Notes: generated from the sequence alone by a model not told the origin. 32,021 bases of DNA from Streptomyces milbemycinicus (GCF_002154605.1 NZ_MUNE01000224.1:1-32021); one strand, 5' to 3'. Numbered from the stretch's first letter, positions 7,351-15,854 are shown. Made by a program: numbers and translations.

Positions 7351-8334
7351 ATGGAGCAGCGTGAGTTCGGCCGGATCGGCCGGAAGGTCTCCGTCGTCGG
7401 GCTGGGGACCTGGCAGCTGGGCGCGGACTGGGGCGAGGTCGGCGCGGACGACGCGCTGGCGGTGCTGGACGCGGCCGTCGAGTCCGGGGTGACCTTCTTC
7501 GACACCGCCGATGTGTACGGGGACGGGCGCAGCGAGCAGCTCATCGGGCGCTATCTGCGGAGCCGCCCGGACGCGCGGATCTTCGTGGCGACCAAGATGG
7601 GGCGACGGCTGCCGCAGGTCGCGGAGAACTACACGCTGGACAACTTCCTGGCCTGGACGGACCGTTCGCGCGCCAACCTCGGGGTGGACACGCTGGATCT
7701 GGTGCAGCTGCACTGCCCGCCGTCGTCGGTGCACTCCTCCGCCGCCGTCTTCGACGCGCTGGACACGCTGGTGGACCGGGGGCGTGTCGCGGCGTACGGG
7801 GTGAGCGTGGAGACCTGCGAGGAGGCGCTGGCGGCGATCGAGCGCCCGGGGACGGCGAGCGTGCAGATCATTCTCAATCCGTTCCGGCTCAAGCCGCTGG
7901 AGCGGGTGCTGCCCGCGGCCGCCGCGGCCGGGGTGGGGATCATCGCGCGGGTGCCGCTGGCTTCGGGGCTGCTGTCCGGCCGGTACACCAAGGACACGGT
8001 GTTCTCCGAGGACGACCACCGCATGTACAACCGCCATGGCGAGATGTTCGACCAGGGCGAGACCTTCTCGGGCGTGGACTTCGCGGCGGGCGTCGAGGCG
8101 GCGGTGGAGTTCGGGGAGCTGGCGCCCGAGGGGGCGACGCCCGCGCAGACCGCGCTGCGGTGGGTCGTCCAGCAGCCGGGCGTGACCTCGGTCATCCCGG
8201 GGGCGCGCTCGCCCGAACAGGCGCGGGCGAACGCCGCGGCGGCGGCGCTGCCCGCGCTGGAGCAGGGCACGCTGGACGCGGTCCGCGAGCTGTACGACCG
8301 GCGGATCCGCGCCCAGGTGCACCACCGCTGGTAA
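7351..8334 (+). CDS. Aldo/keto reductase
   Basis: A 327-residue NADPH-dependent (beta/alpha)8-barrel reductase. The catalytic tetrad is in place: Asp51 and Tyr56 in FFDTADVYG, Lys82 in ATKMGRR and His121 in LVQLHCPP. The C-terminal cofactor segment SVIPGARSPEQARANAAA matches the family. It resembles the Tas/YhdN-like group that uses small aldehydes or keto sugars; no substrate can be named. ATG 7351 is preceded by GGAGAGAGAGGG; an in-frame ATG at 7267 would add 28 residues that are unlike the family and sit on an operator. The gene is divergent from the toxin-antitoxin module and convergent, 10 bases apart, with the GH5 gene. Confidence 0.92.
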   Translation: MEQREFGRIGRKVSVVGLGTWQLGADWGEVGADDALAVLDAAVESGVTFFDTADVYGDGRSEQLIGRYLRSRPDARIFVATKMGRRLPQVAENYTLDNFLAWTDRSRANLGVDTLDLVQLHCPPSSVHSSAAVFDALDTLVDRGRVAAYGVSVETCEEALAAIERPGTASVQIILNPFRLKPLERVLPAAAAAGVGIIARVPLASGLLSGRYTKDTVFSEDDHRMYNRHGEMFDQGETFSGVDFAAGVEAAVEFGELAPEGATPAQTALRWVVQQPGVTSVIPGARSPEQARANAAAAALPALEQGTLDAVRELYDRRIRAQVHHRW

Positions 8335-8344
8335 CGCTGGTGGG

Positions 8345-10207
8345 TCAGTTCGGGAAGCCGGCGGCCTGCGCCCACGCGCTGAGCTCGCGCTGTGCCGCGG
8401 CGCGCAGCTCGGCCGAGGGGGTGGCGGTGCCGTCGGCGACCAGCGCGTAGTGGAGGGTTCCGGCGCCGGGCGGTGCGGAGAGCAGCAGCCGCCGGGCATC
8501 GGTGCCACCGCTCTCCGCCGCGGTGGCCACGGGGTGGTCGGCGGTGTGTCCGTGCGCGGTGTAGGCGGGCGGGCCGGTGACGGTGCCCAGGTCGGAGACG
8601 ACCGTGGTGGTGGCGGAGTCGAAGTCGCGGGGCAGATGCAGTTCGGTGGGGGCCTCGGTGGAGCCGTTCTGCCGCCACACCAGCATCCCGTAGCGGCCTG
8701 AGCCGACCAGCCGGGCCACATTGGGCAGGCTGCTGGGGACGCGGTCCCAGCTCAGGGTGGTGGAGCCGTCGCGCGAGCGGTCCTCGAAGGTGAAGGCGAG
8801 GGTGCGGCCCGCCACCGCGCTCGGGTAGAGGCGGTCCAGGAGCCGGGTGTCCTGGCGGAGCACGGCCGCCCCGGTGTCGTCGAGCCGTACGGCCGACAGG
8901 TCCTCGTCGTTCCAGGCGTCGCCGGCGTTCAGGATCTTGTCGGGGTTGCCGTTCATCGCCTCGTGGTGGCGCCCGTTGTACAGATCCCACTGCCACTGGT
9001 TGGCGGACAGCACCGGGCCCGAGGCGGCGGCTTTGCTCCACCAAGTGGCGCCGCTGAGCCGGGAGTCCAGCGCCTGATACAGGCCCTTGACCACGGTCGG
9101 CGCCTTGTCGGAGGTGAAGCCGGTCAGCGGGTGTCCGTACTCGCTGACGACGGCCGTGGTGCCGAGCGCCGAGGCTCGGTCGCGCACGGTGGCGAAGTCG
9201 GTGGCGTACTGGCCGTCCTGGGCCTTGCCGGGCATGAAGACACCGGAGATGGCCTTCTGGTCGTAGAAGTGGGTGTTGAACACATAGCGGGAGCCGATGG
9301 CGCCGACGTCGAGCAGGCCGCCCTCCTGGCGCTGGAAGTCGATGTTGGAGTTCCAGAACAGGTTGGGCTCGACGAACGCGGGCTTGTCGTCCCAGCCCGC
9401 GGCGTCCATGCGCGCCCGGAACTTCTCATAGAACGGCCACAGGACGTCCTTCTCCCAGGCGCGGCTGGACTGTCCGTTGTCGTAGCGGCCCGCGTACGGC
9501 TCGTTGTACGGGTCGAAGCCGACGACGCGGGCGAATTCGTCGGCGGTCAGCCGGCCGGCGAGGTAGGCCATGGTCTTCTCGGCGGTGGCCAGGAAGGCGT
9601 CCTGGACCCGGACCGTCCCGGCGGAGGTCTGCAGGGCGCGGTTCTTCCAGAAGTCGCGGGTGGCGTCCTGGACGGCCGGGTTCTGGGTGATGTTCTGGCC
9701 CCAGTGGACGCAGATGCCGCAGGACTCCTTGGGGTAGCCGCCGGCCTTGACGACCCATTCGGGCGCACCGTCGCCTGAGTACCAGCTGTCCTTGTCGAAC
9801 ACATAGCGGGAGTAGAGGTCCTGGTGGAAGTCGGGGTAGATCCGTATCCCGGCGTCCAGGAAGGCCCGCATCTGCTCGGTGGCCTTGCGCAGATACTCCT
9901 CGTCGACCTTGCCGGGCTCGGGCTCGGCGTGGGCCCAGGACAGCAGGAAGCGGACGGAGTTGGCGCCGGTGAGGCCGCGCATGGCCTGGGCGGACTTCCG
10001 TGCGTCGGCGGTGTCGGCGAAGGGCAGGCCGCCGTACTCCGCCAGCTTGACCTCGCCGGAGACATTGAATCCGCGCAGCACGACCTCGCGCCCGTGGCCG
10101 TCGGTGAACCGGCCGCCCGCGACGGAGATCCGGTCCGCGGCCGGGCCGTCGGACCAGGGCGGCTCGGCCGCGGCCGCCGTACCGCCCGGGGCGGCGACCG
10201 CCGCCAT
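8345..10207 (-). CDS. Secreted GH5 endoglycosylceramidase-like glycosidase (5' end possibly frameshifted)
   Basis: A retaining glycosidase of 620 visible residues. The barrel shows RGFNVSGEVKL (45-55), FHQDLYSRY (127-135), the acid/base glutamate in DPYNEPYAG (Glu236) and the nucleophile in VVSEYGHP (Glu356), followed by a C-terminal beta-sandwich from about 440. DxHQDLYSR and the overall plan resemble endoglycosylceramidases of GH5. In a galactan locus the natural substrate could instead be a plant or microbial beta-linked glycan. The only in-frame ATG is 10207, with no ribosome binding site, giving a signal peptide with no basic N-region. Another frame holds ATG 10290 plus an Arg-rich stretch that would supply it if one G were added at 10225-10227. 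The gene lies 152 bp downstream of GH53 on the same strand. Confidence 0.85.
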   Translation of the reverse strand: MAAVAAPGGTAAAAEPPWSDGPAADRISVAGGRFTDGHGREVVLRGFNVSGEVKLAEYGGLPFADTADARKSAQAMRGLTGANSVRFLLSWAHAEPEPGKVDEEYLRKATEQMRAFLDAGIRIYPDFHQDLYSRYVFDKDSWYSGDGAPEWVVKAGGYPKESCGICVHWGQNITQNPAVQDATRDFWKNRALQTSAGTVRVQDAFLATAEKTMAYLAGRLTADEFARVVGFDPYNEPYAGRYDNGQSSRAWEKDVLWPFYEKFRARMDAAGWDDKPAFVEPNLFWNSNIDFQRQEGGLLDVGAIGSRYVFNTHFYDQKAISGVFMPGKAQDGQYATDFATVRDRASALGTTAVVSEYGHPLTGFTSDKAPTVVKGLYQALDSRLSGATWWSKAAASGPVLSANQWQWDLYNGRHHEAMNGNPDKILNAGDAWNDEDLSAVRLDDTGAAVLRQDTRLLDRLYPSAVAGRTLAFTFEDRSRDGSTTLSWDRVPSSLPNVARLVGSGRYGMLVWRQNGSTEAPTELHLPRDFDSATTTVVSDLGTVTGPPAYTAHGHTADHPVATAAESGGTDARRLLLSAPPGAGTLHYALVADGTATPSAELRAAAQRELSAWAQAAGFPN

Positions 10208-10359
10208 CAGCAGCAGGGCGGCCGCCCGAGCAGTCGTATGCGGCCCGTTCGAAGACGAACCCTCATCCCGTGCGTCACTGTGGTCGCCATGAACCTACCG
10301 TCGGGTAAACATGAGCGTCCGTCAACATCTCCGGCGCACGCTTTCGGATGAGATGGGGG

Positions 10360-11943
10360 TCAGCGGTGGCCGAACCAGTCCATCGCGGGCAGGGCCTTGT
10401 CGCCGTAGTCGAACAGGGCCTGGTTCTCCCAGGCGTTGCCGGAGTTGGGGTCGGTGGGGTCCCAGCCGCTGCCCTTGACCGCGGTCCAGGCCGGCTCCCA
10501 GTAGACGACGCCCAGGCCCCGGCCGCCCGGCACCGCCTCCACGACGTTCATCACATCGCGGAGGTTGGCGGCCTGTCCTGCGGGGGTGGCGGAGTAGCCG
10601 TCGACGAGCTGGTCGGCGGTGGCGACGTTGTTGGCCAGGCCGTCGTCGTTGGCCAGGGTGTGGGCGTAGGCGGTCTCGGCGACCAGCACCGGCTTGCCGT
10701 AGCGGGCCGCGACGTCGTCCAGGTTGGCCTGCAGATCGGACAGCGGGCCGTGCCAGTAGCCGTAGTACGACAGGGCGATGACGTCGAACGGCACCTTCTG
10801 CGCGACCGCCTGGTCGAACCACCATCTCGTGCCCCCGTTGTCCCCGCCCTTGGCCAGGTGCAGCGCGACCTTGGTGTCGGACGAGACGGCCTTGGCGGCG
10901 TTGGCACCGGAGGTGAGCAACCCGGCGAGCTGGGAGAAGTTGCTGGTGGAGCCCTCGGGCCAGAGCATGCCGCCGTTGATCTCATTGCCGATCTGGACCA
11001 TATCGGCGGTGGTGCCCTGCGACTTGAGCGCGCCCAGGACGTCGTAGGTGTGGTCGTACACATCCTGCTTGAGCCGGCTGTAGTCGTGTCCGGCCCAGGC
11101 GGCCGGCTTGGTCTGCTTGCCGGGGTCGGCCCAGCTGTCGGAGTAGTGGAAGTCGATCAGCAGCTTCATCCCCTGGGCCTTGGCGCGTTTAGCCATGGCC
11201 AGCACCTTGGCCTTGGTGTTGTAGCCGTCGGCCGGGTTCACCCACACCTTCAGCCGCGCGTAGTTCATACCGGAGGCGCGCAGGATGGCCAGGGCGTCAC
11301 CGCTGGTGCCGGTCGCGGAGCGGTAGGTGGCGCCGAAGGCCTCGTTCTTGGCGAGGGTGGACACGTCCCCGCCCTTGATCGCGAGCCCCGTGCCGCCCTT
11401 GGCGAAGGTGAGGTCGTCCAGGTTGGCCCACTCCCCCGCGTGGGCATCGGAGTTGAGGCTGATGGTGCACTGGCCACTGGTGACCGTGACCGAGGTGACC
11501 AGGCGGATCCACGTGCCGTTCGGGGTGGGCGGCAGATCGGTGCGCTGCTCGGCGCCGCCGCAGTCGCGCAGGGCGAGGTACGCGGCGTTCTGTCCGCCGC
11601 TGGAGCGCACCCAGGCGCTGAGGGTGTAGGTGCCGTTCGCGAGGCCGGACAGGTATTGGTAGGTCTGCACCTTGTACGCCGAGGAGGACCAGTGGGACAG
11701 CCGGTAGCCGCCGCTGTGGCCGCCGGCCTCGGTGTAGGAGGCGTTGTTGTTGCCGGCGGCGGAGTAGGTGCTCCAGCCGGACGGGGTGGCGGTGCCGGTG
11801 CCGTCGGCCTCGAATCCGGTGTTGGCCAGGGTGCTCGCGGCGTGTGCGGCCGGCGCCGGGAGCGCGGTCAGCAGCAGCGCGCCGAGGGCGGGGAGCGCTG
11901 CGGTTCGCAGCAGGGTGCGGGTGGTGCTCCGTATGTCGTGCAT
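10360..11943 (-). CDS. ganA: Secreted GH53 arabinogalactan endo-beta-1,4-galactanase with N-terminal carbohydrate-binding domain
   Basis: A 527-residue extracellular enzyme cutting beta-1,4-galactan side chains of pectin. A classical signal peptide (about 1-36, ending AHA) leads into a jelly-roll domain of about 38-182 (STLANTGFEADG...LDDLTFAKGG), similar to galactan-binding modules found next to GH53. The catalytic barrel follows with FAIKGGD-like start at 188, DFHYSDSWADPG (264-275), the acid/base glutamate in QIGNEINGGMLWP (Glu321) and the nucleophile in VLVAETAYA (Glu423). ATG 11943 has GAAGGGA 8 bases upstream, inside the loop of a small inverted repeat. It lies 73 bp downstream of the GH42 gene on the same strand, so released galacto-oligosaccharides can be finished by that enzyme. 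The gene symbol follows common usage and is not a verified orthologue. Confidence 0.9.
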   Translation of the reverse strand: MHDIRSTTRTLLRTAALPALGALLLTALPAPAAHAASTLANTGFEADGTGTATPSGWSTYSAAGNNNASYTEAGGHSGGYRLSHWSSSAYKVQTYQYLSGLANGTYTLSAWVRSSGGQNAAYLALRDCGGAEQRTDLPPTPNGTWIRLVTSVTVTSGQCTISLNSDAHAGEWANLDDLTFAKGGTGLAIKGGDVSTLAKNEAFGATYRSATGTSGDALAILRASGMNYARLKVWVNPADGYNTKAKVLAMAKRAKAQGMKLLIDFHYSDSWADPGKQTKPAAWAGHDYSRLKQDVYDHTYDVLGALKSQGTTADMVQIGNEINGGMLWPEGSTSNFSQLAGLLTSGANAAKAVSSDTKVALHLAKGGDNGGTRWWFDQAVAQKVPFDVIALSYYGYWHGPLSDLQANLDDVAARYGKPVLVAETAYAHTLANDDGLANNVATADQLVDGYSATPAGQAANLRDVMNVVEAVPGGRGLGVVYWEPAWTAVKGSGWDPTDPNSGNAWENQALFDYGDKALPAMDWFGHR

Positions 11944-11944
11944 C

Positions 11945-11960
11945 GTCGAGTCCCTTCGAC
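11945..11960 (-). promoter_or_regulatory. Inverted repeat framing the GH53 ribosome binding site
   Basis: GTCGA (11945-11949) and TCGAC (11956-11960) flank six bases that on the coding strand read AGGGAC, the ribosome binding site of the GH53 gene. The palindrome could be an operator or a weak RNA hairpin displaying the site in its loop. Arms of five bases may occur by chance. Confidence 0.35.
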
Positions 11961-12016
11961 AATGAGCGAGTGGGGGTACTGAGCGGAGGGAGGGGCATGA
12001 GCGGAGTTGCGGTCGT

Positions 12017-14014
12017 TCAGCCGTCCAGGCGCAGTACGCGGACGGCGCCCGCGGGCACCGCGAGGTGTCCGGCGCTGCGCTCGCCGGTGAGCAGTTCGGT
12101 GCCGGGCGTGGGGTGGGGCACCTTGGTGTCGGTGTCGCCGTGGTTGATCGCGAAGAGGTAGCTGCCGCAGTCGCCGGTGCGGTGCACCACCTCCATATCG
12201 CGGGGCAGTCCGGGGCGGTCCGCAAGGCCCGCGTCGGCGCAGACGGGGGCGAGCAGGGTCGCCAGATCGTGGGGAGCGAGCCGCGTGGAGAGGTACCAGG
12301 CCGTGCCCCGGCCGAGCCGGTGGCGGGTGACGGCGGGGTGGCCCGCGGCGAAGCCGTCGGCGTAGGTCCATACGGTCTCGGCGCCGCGTGGCACCACGGT
12401 CTCGGACCAGATGTCGCCGGTGAGCTCGGCCCCGCCGGGGCCGGTCAGGCGCACCCGCCCGTCCTCGATGAGCGGGGAGAACTCCTCGACCACCAGGCCC
12501 AGGACGTCGCGCAGCGCGCCGGGGTAGGGACCGGGGTGAACAGCGTCGTGTTCGTCGACGATGCCGGAGAAACACGAGACGACGAGGGTGCCGCCGCCCT
12601 CGACGTAAGCGCGCAGATTCTCCCCGGCGCGTGCGGTGGCGAGGTAGAGGGCGGGCACGACGACGAGCGGATAGCGGCTCAGATCGGCCTCGGGGTGGGC
12701 GAAGTCGACGGTCAGGTGGCGGTCGTAGAGGACTTCGTAGAAGCTGTCGGCGCGTTCGCGCGCGTCCAGGTCCTCGCTCGGCCGCCACTCCAGCCGCTGC
12801 GCCCACCAGGACTCCCAGTCCCAGACCATCGCCGCGTCGGCCACCGTACGGCTGCCGCGTAGCTCGCCCAGCCTCTCCAGGTCGGCTCCGAGCGCCACGA
12901 CCTCGCGCCATACGCGGCTGTCGGTGCCGGCGTGCGGCACCATCGCCGAATGGAACTTCTCCGCGCCGTGCCGTGACTGGCGCCACTGGAAGAACAGTGC
13001 GCCCTCGGAGCCGCGGGCCACATGCCCCAGGCTGTTGCGGGCCATCTCCCCGGGCCGCTTGGCGGGGTTGCGCGGCTGCCAGCTGACGCCGCTGGTGGAG
13101 TGTTCGAGCAGCAGCCAGGGCGCGCCGCCGGCGACGGAGCGGGTCAGATCGGCGGCCATGGCGAGGTTGACGTGGGTGCGGCGGCCGTCGGTGATCAGAT
13201 AGTGGTCGTTGGTGACCAGGTCGACCTCGCGGCCCCAGGCCCAGTAGTCGACCGAGTCGCACTGGCTGAGCGCGGTCATGAAGTTGGTGGTGACCGGGAT
13301 GCCGGGGGACAGCCGGTGCAGGATGTCGCGCTCGGCGGTGAAGTTGGCGCGCATGGTGGCGTCGGCGAAGCGGGCGTAGTCAAGACGCTGGGCGGGGTTG
13401 GCGACGGTGGGGGTGGCGCGCGGCGGGTTGATCTGCTCGAAGGCGCCATAGCGCTGGCCCCAGAAGGCGGTGCCCCAGGCGTCGTTGACCGCGTCCAGGG
13501 TGCCGTAGCGCTCGTGCAGCCAGTGGCGGAAGCCCGCCGCGCAGGTGTCGCAGTAGCAGGCGTTGACCGGCACTCCGTACTCATTGTGCACATGCCACAG
13601 GGCGAGCGCGGGGTGGTCGCCGTAGCGCCGGGCGAGCTGTTCGGTGATGGCGGCCGCGGCCCGGCGGTAGGCGGGCGAGCTGTGGCAGATGGCGCCGCGT
13701 GATCCGAACTCGTAGCGCACGCCCTCCCGGCTGACCGGCAGCGCCTCGCGGTGGGCGCGGTAGAACCAGGCGGGCGGGGCCACGGTGGGGGTGCCGAGAT
13801 CGACGGCGACACCGGCCTCATGGAGCAGGGCGAGCAGCCGGTCCAGCCAGCCGAAGTCGTAGCGCCCGGGCTCGGGTTCCAGCAGCGCCCACGAGAAGAT
13901 GCCGACGCTGACCATGGTGACCCCGGCCTCGCGCATCAGCCGGATGTCCTCGGGCCAGAGGGATTCGGGCCACTGCTCGGGGTTGTAGTCGCCGCCATAG
14001 GCGAGGCCAGCCAT
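12017..14014 (-). CDS. GH42 beta-galactosidase
   Basis: A 665-residue cytosolic beta-galactosidase (no signal peptide). The start MAGLAYGGDYNPEQWP is the family N-terminus. The acid/base glutamate is in WHVHNEYG (Glu145) and the nucleophile in LLLEHSTSG (Glu304). Cys110 with Cys153, Cys155 and Cys158 (NACYCDTC) match the structural zinc site of GH42. The middle trimerisation domain (about 390-590) has the flavodoxin-like LVVVPALYLATARAGENLRAYV stretch; a short C-terminal beta domain ends the protein. ATG 14014 has AGGAG 8 bases upstream; an in-frame start at 14101 is not used because homology begins at 14014. Linked to GH53 it would hydrolyse imported beta-1,4-galacto-oligosaccharides. It is divergent from a LacI operator and a wrecked sugar importer. 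Confidence 0.93.
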   Translation of the reverse strand: MAGLAYGGDYNPEQWPESLWPEDIRLMREAGVTMVSVGIFSWALLEPEPGRYDFGWLDRLLALLHEAGVAVDLGTPTVAPPAWFYRAHREALPVSREGVRYEFGSRGAICHSSPAYRRAAAAITEQLARRYGDHPALALWHVHNEYGVPVNACYCDTCAAGFRHWLHERYGTLDAVNDAWGTAFWGQRYGAFEQINPPRATPTVANPAQRLDYARFADATMRANFTAERDILHRLSPGIPVTTNFMTALSQCDSVDYWAWGREVDLVTNDHYLITDGRRTHVNLAMAADLTRSVAGGAPWLLLEHSTSGVSWQPRNPAKRPGEMARNSLGHVARGSEGALFFQWRQSRHGAEKFHSAMVPHAGTDSRVWREVVALGADLERLGELRGSRTVADAAMVWDWESWWAQRLEWRPSEDLDARERADSFYEVLYDRHLTVDFAHPEADLSRYPLVVVPALYLATARAGENLRAYVEGGGTLVVSCFSGIVDEHDAVHPGPYPGALRDVLGLVVEEFSPLIEDGRVRLTGPGGAELTGDIWSETVVPRGAETVWTYADGFAAGHPAVTRHRLGRGTAWYLSTRLAPHDLATLLAPVCADAGLADRPGLPRDMEVVHRTGDCGSYLFAINHGDTDTKVPHPTPGTELLTGERSAGHLAVPAGAVRVLRLDG

Positions 14015-14094
14015 CGCAACTCCTGGGAATCGCTGGGAACGTGCACAGACCACAGAGCAGCGGCCGCCCCCAGATAACCGCATGGAAACGAGCA

Positions 14095-14123
14095 TTGACA
14101 AGCGTCATCCATGTTTCTCTACT
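14095..14123 (+). promoter_or_regulatory. Promoter of the former galactoside transporter operon
   Basis: TTGACA (14095-14100), a perfect -35 hexamer, is followed after 17 bases by TCTACT (14118-14123), a fair -10. The start of transcription would fall near 14130, inside the LacI-type palindrome. It reads toward the permease remnant and the lacI gene. The minus-strand promoter of GH42 must lie in the same 140-bp gap but is less clear. Confidence 0.6.
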
Positions 14124-14137
14124 GTGAACGCTCACAG
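14122..14137. promoter_or_regulatory. LacI-family operator
   Basis: CTGTGAACGCTCACAG, a 16-bp palindrome with seven of eight pairs and the central CG step typical of LacI-family operators; it is nearly the ideal lac-type TGTGAGCGCTCACA. It overlaps the -10 and start of the plus-strand promoter and sits about 108 bp from the GH42 start. The LacI-family gene at 14777 is the obvious candidate to bind it. Confidence 0.7.
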
Positions 14138-14156
14138 ATCGCCCAGGGAGGCATTC

Positions 14157-14741
14157 GTGAACCATCACCCCGTCAACCTTCGTGTCCTCCTCGCTACCGC
14201 TTCCGCGGCCGCGAGGCCATCTTCAACGTCCTGCTGACCGGGGTGCTGATGCCCCCGGTGATCCTCGCCGTACCGCAGTATCCTGCTGCTGGCCAAGGCC
14301 GACATGGCCGACACCTATCTGTCGGTGCTGCTGCCGAACATCCTGTCGCCGTACGGGATCTACCTGGCGCGGATCTACGCGGCCGCGGCCGTCCCCGCCG
14401 AAATGGTCGAGGCGGGGCGGATGGACGGCGCGGGAGAGTGGCGGATCTTCCGCTCCGTGGCGCTGCCGATGATGCGGCCCGGCCTGGTCACGGTCTTCCT
14501 CTTCCAGTTCGTGACCATCTGGAACAACTTCCTGCTGCCGTACATCATGCTCGGCGACGACGAGAAGTTCCCCGTCACCCTGGGGCTGTTCACCCTGCTG
14601 CGCCAGGGCTCCGCCACCCCGGCCCTGTACACCCTCGTCATCACCGGAGCGTTGCTGGCCATCATCCCGCTCATCGCGCTGTTCCTGGTCATCCAGCGCT
14701 TCTGGAGTCTGGATCTGCTCTCCGGGGCCGTAAAGTCCTGA
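14157..14741 (+). pseudogene. Remnant of a sugar ABC transporter permease (MalG/GanQ-type), 5' deleted and frameshifted
   Basis: A GTG at 14157 with GGGAGG upstream opens a 26-codon frame that soon stops at TGA. From about 14192 another frame reads RYRFRGREAIFNVLLTGVLM and PPVILAVPQY, which is the middle of a carbohydrate ABC permease. One extra base near 14279-14283 then shifts the frame; from about 14283 to the TGA at 14739-14741 the rest of the permease is intact. It includes the EAA-loop (EAGRMDGAGEWRIF), the helix VTVFLFQFVTIWNNFLLPYIML and the usual end FWSLDLLSGAVKS. About 100 N-terminal residues are missing, as are any binding protein and partner permease. The promoter and operator directly upstream look intact, suggesting an internal deletion of an operon. 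The lacI gene follows 35 bp later. Confidence 0.85.
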
Positions 14742-14776
14742 CCGACGAAGCGATATCTGGAGAGATAAGAACGCGC

Positions 14777-15814
14777 ATGAGCCGCACCGGCAACAGCACC
14801 CCCGGCCGACGACGGCCACCGACCATCCATGACGTGGCGCGCGAGGCCGGGGTCTCGCGCGGCACCGTCTCGCGCGTCCTCAACGGTGGACACTATGTGA
14901 GCCCGGCGGCGCAGGAGGCGGTCAACGCCGCCATCCGCAAGACCGGCTATGTCGTCAACCGGCATGCCCGCTCGCTGATCACCGGCCGGTCGGACTCGGT
15001 GGCCTTCCTGCTCACCGAGCCGCAGGAGCGGTTCTTCGAGGACCCCAACTTCAGTGTGCTGCTGCGCGGCTGCACCCAGGCGCTCGCCGCACACGACATC
15101 ACGCTGCTGCTGATGAGCGCGAGCGACGAACCGGAGCGGCGGCGGATCACGCGCTTCCTCACTGGCGGCCATGTCGACGGGGTGCTGCTGGTCTCCAGCC
15201 ACTCCGGCGACCCGCTCGCCACCCGGCTGCGGAAGGCCGGGGTGCCGCTGGTGGCCTGCGGCAAACCGCTGGTCCAGAGCCCGGGGATGGCCTACGTCGC
15301 CGCCGACGACCGTGCCGGAGCCCGCGACATGGTACGCCATCTGCTGAACAGCGGCCGCCGTCGCATAGCGACCGTCACCGGCCCGCTGGACACCCCCGGC
15401 GGCGTCGACCGGCTCGCCGGATACCGCGAAGAACTCGCGGCGGCGGGCCTGGCGGCGGACGAGGAGCTGGTGGTCTCGGGCGACTACAGCCGCGCCAGCG
15501 GCGAGCGGGCGGCGGCCGAACTGCTGGCGCGGGCGCCGGACCTGGACGCTGTCTTCGTCGCCTCGGACCTGATGGCCCAGGGCGTACTCGCCGCGCTGCG
15601 GCGGGCCGGGCGGCGGGTGCCGCAGGACGTCGCCGTGGCCGGGTTCGACGACTCCCCCGCCGCGCTGGCCGCCAGCCCCGGCCTGACCACCATCCGCCAG
15701 CCGTGGGAGCGGATCACCGCCGAGATGGTGCGGGTGCTGCTGGCGCAGATCGGCGGCGAGCAGCCGTCCGGGGTGATCCTCCCCACCGAACTCGTGATCC
15801 GGGAATCGGCCTGA
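14777..15814 (+). CDS. LacI-family transcriptional regulator
   Basis: A 345-residue repressor. The N-terminal helix-turn-helix is TIHDVAREAGVSRGTVSRVLNGG (from residue 16) with the hinge helix near NRHARSL. The periplasmic-binding-like sensor domain includes VDGVLLVSSH, the linker regions and AVFVASDLMAQGVLAALRRAG...VPQDVAVAGFDDSP, ending with the TTIRQPWERI family signature. It most likely binds the palindrome at 14122-14137 and responds to galactose-containing oligosaccharides, controlling GH42/GH53 and the now broken transporter. ATG 14777 was chosen because the HTH starts shortly after; GGAGA is about 13 bases upstream, a slightly long spacing. It converges on the FG-GAP gene. Confidence 0.92.
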   Translation: MSRTGNSTPGRRRPPTIHDVAREAGVSRGTVSRVLNGGHYVSPAAQEAVNAAIRKTGYVVNRHARSLITGRSDSVAFLLTEPQERFFEDPNFSVLLRGCTQALAAHDITLLLMSASDEPERRRITRFLTGGHVDGVLLVSSHSGDPLATRLRKAGVPLVACGKPLVQSPGMAYVAADDRAGARDMVRHLLNSGRRRIATVTGPLDTPGGVDRLAGYREELAAAGLAADEELVVSGDYSRASGERAAAELLARAPDLDAVFVASDLMAQGVLAALRRAGRRVPQDVAVAGFDDSPAALAASPGLTTIRQPWERITAEMVRVLLAQIGGEQPSGVILPTELVIRESA

Positions 15815-15825
15815 GGCGCTGAGGT

Positions 15826-15854
15826 GCGGGCACCGTGTGTGTCGCGGCGCCCGC
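15826..15854. terminator. Weak stem-loop between convergent genes
   Basis: GCGGGC (15826-15831) and GCCCGC (15849-15854) could pair around a 17-base loop in the 75-bp gap between lacI and the FG-GAP gene. There is no T-run in either direction. It is the only candidate terminator I see here and may be chance in GC-rich DNA. Confidence 0.25.

Noticed and set aside
10348..11982. Plus-strand open frame of 544 codons opposite GH53
   Set aside because: Antisense shadow of a gene with clear catalytic motifs; the translation is Gly/Val-rich and featureless.
14158..15814. Permease remnant and LacI as one long fusion protein, since one frame stays open through both
   Set aside because: The LacI frame through 14300-14740 is not the permease frame, and the permease has its own stop at 14741. 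The LacI gene has its own start at 14777.
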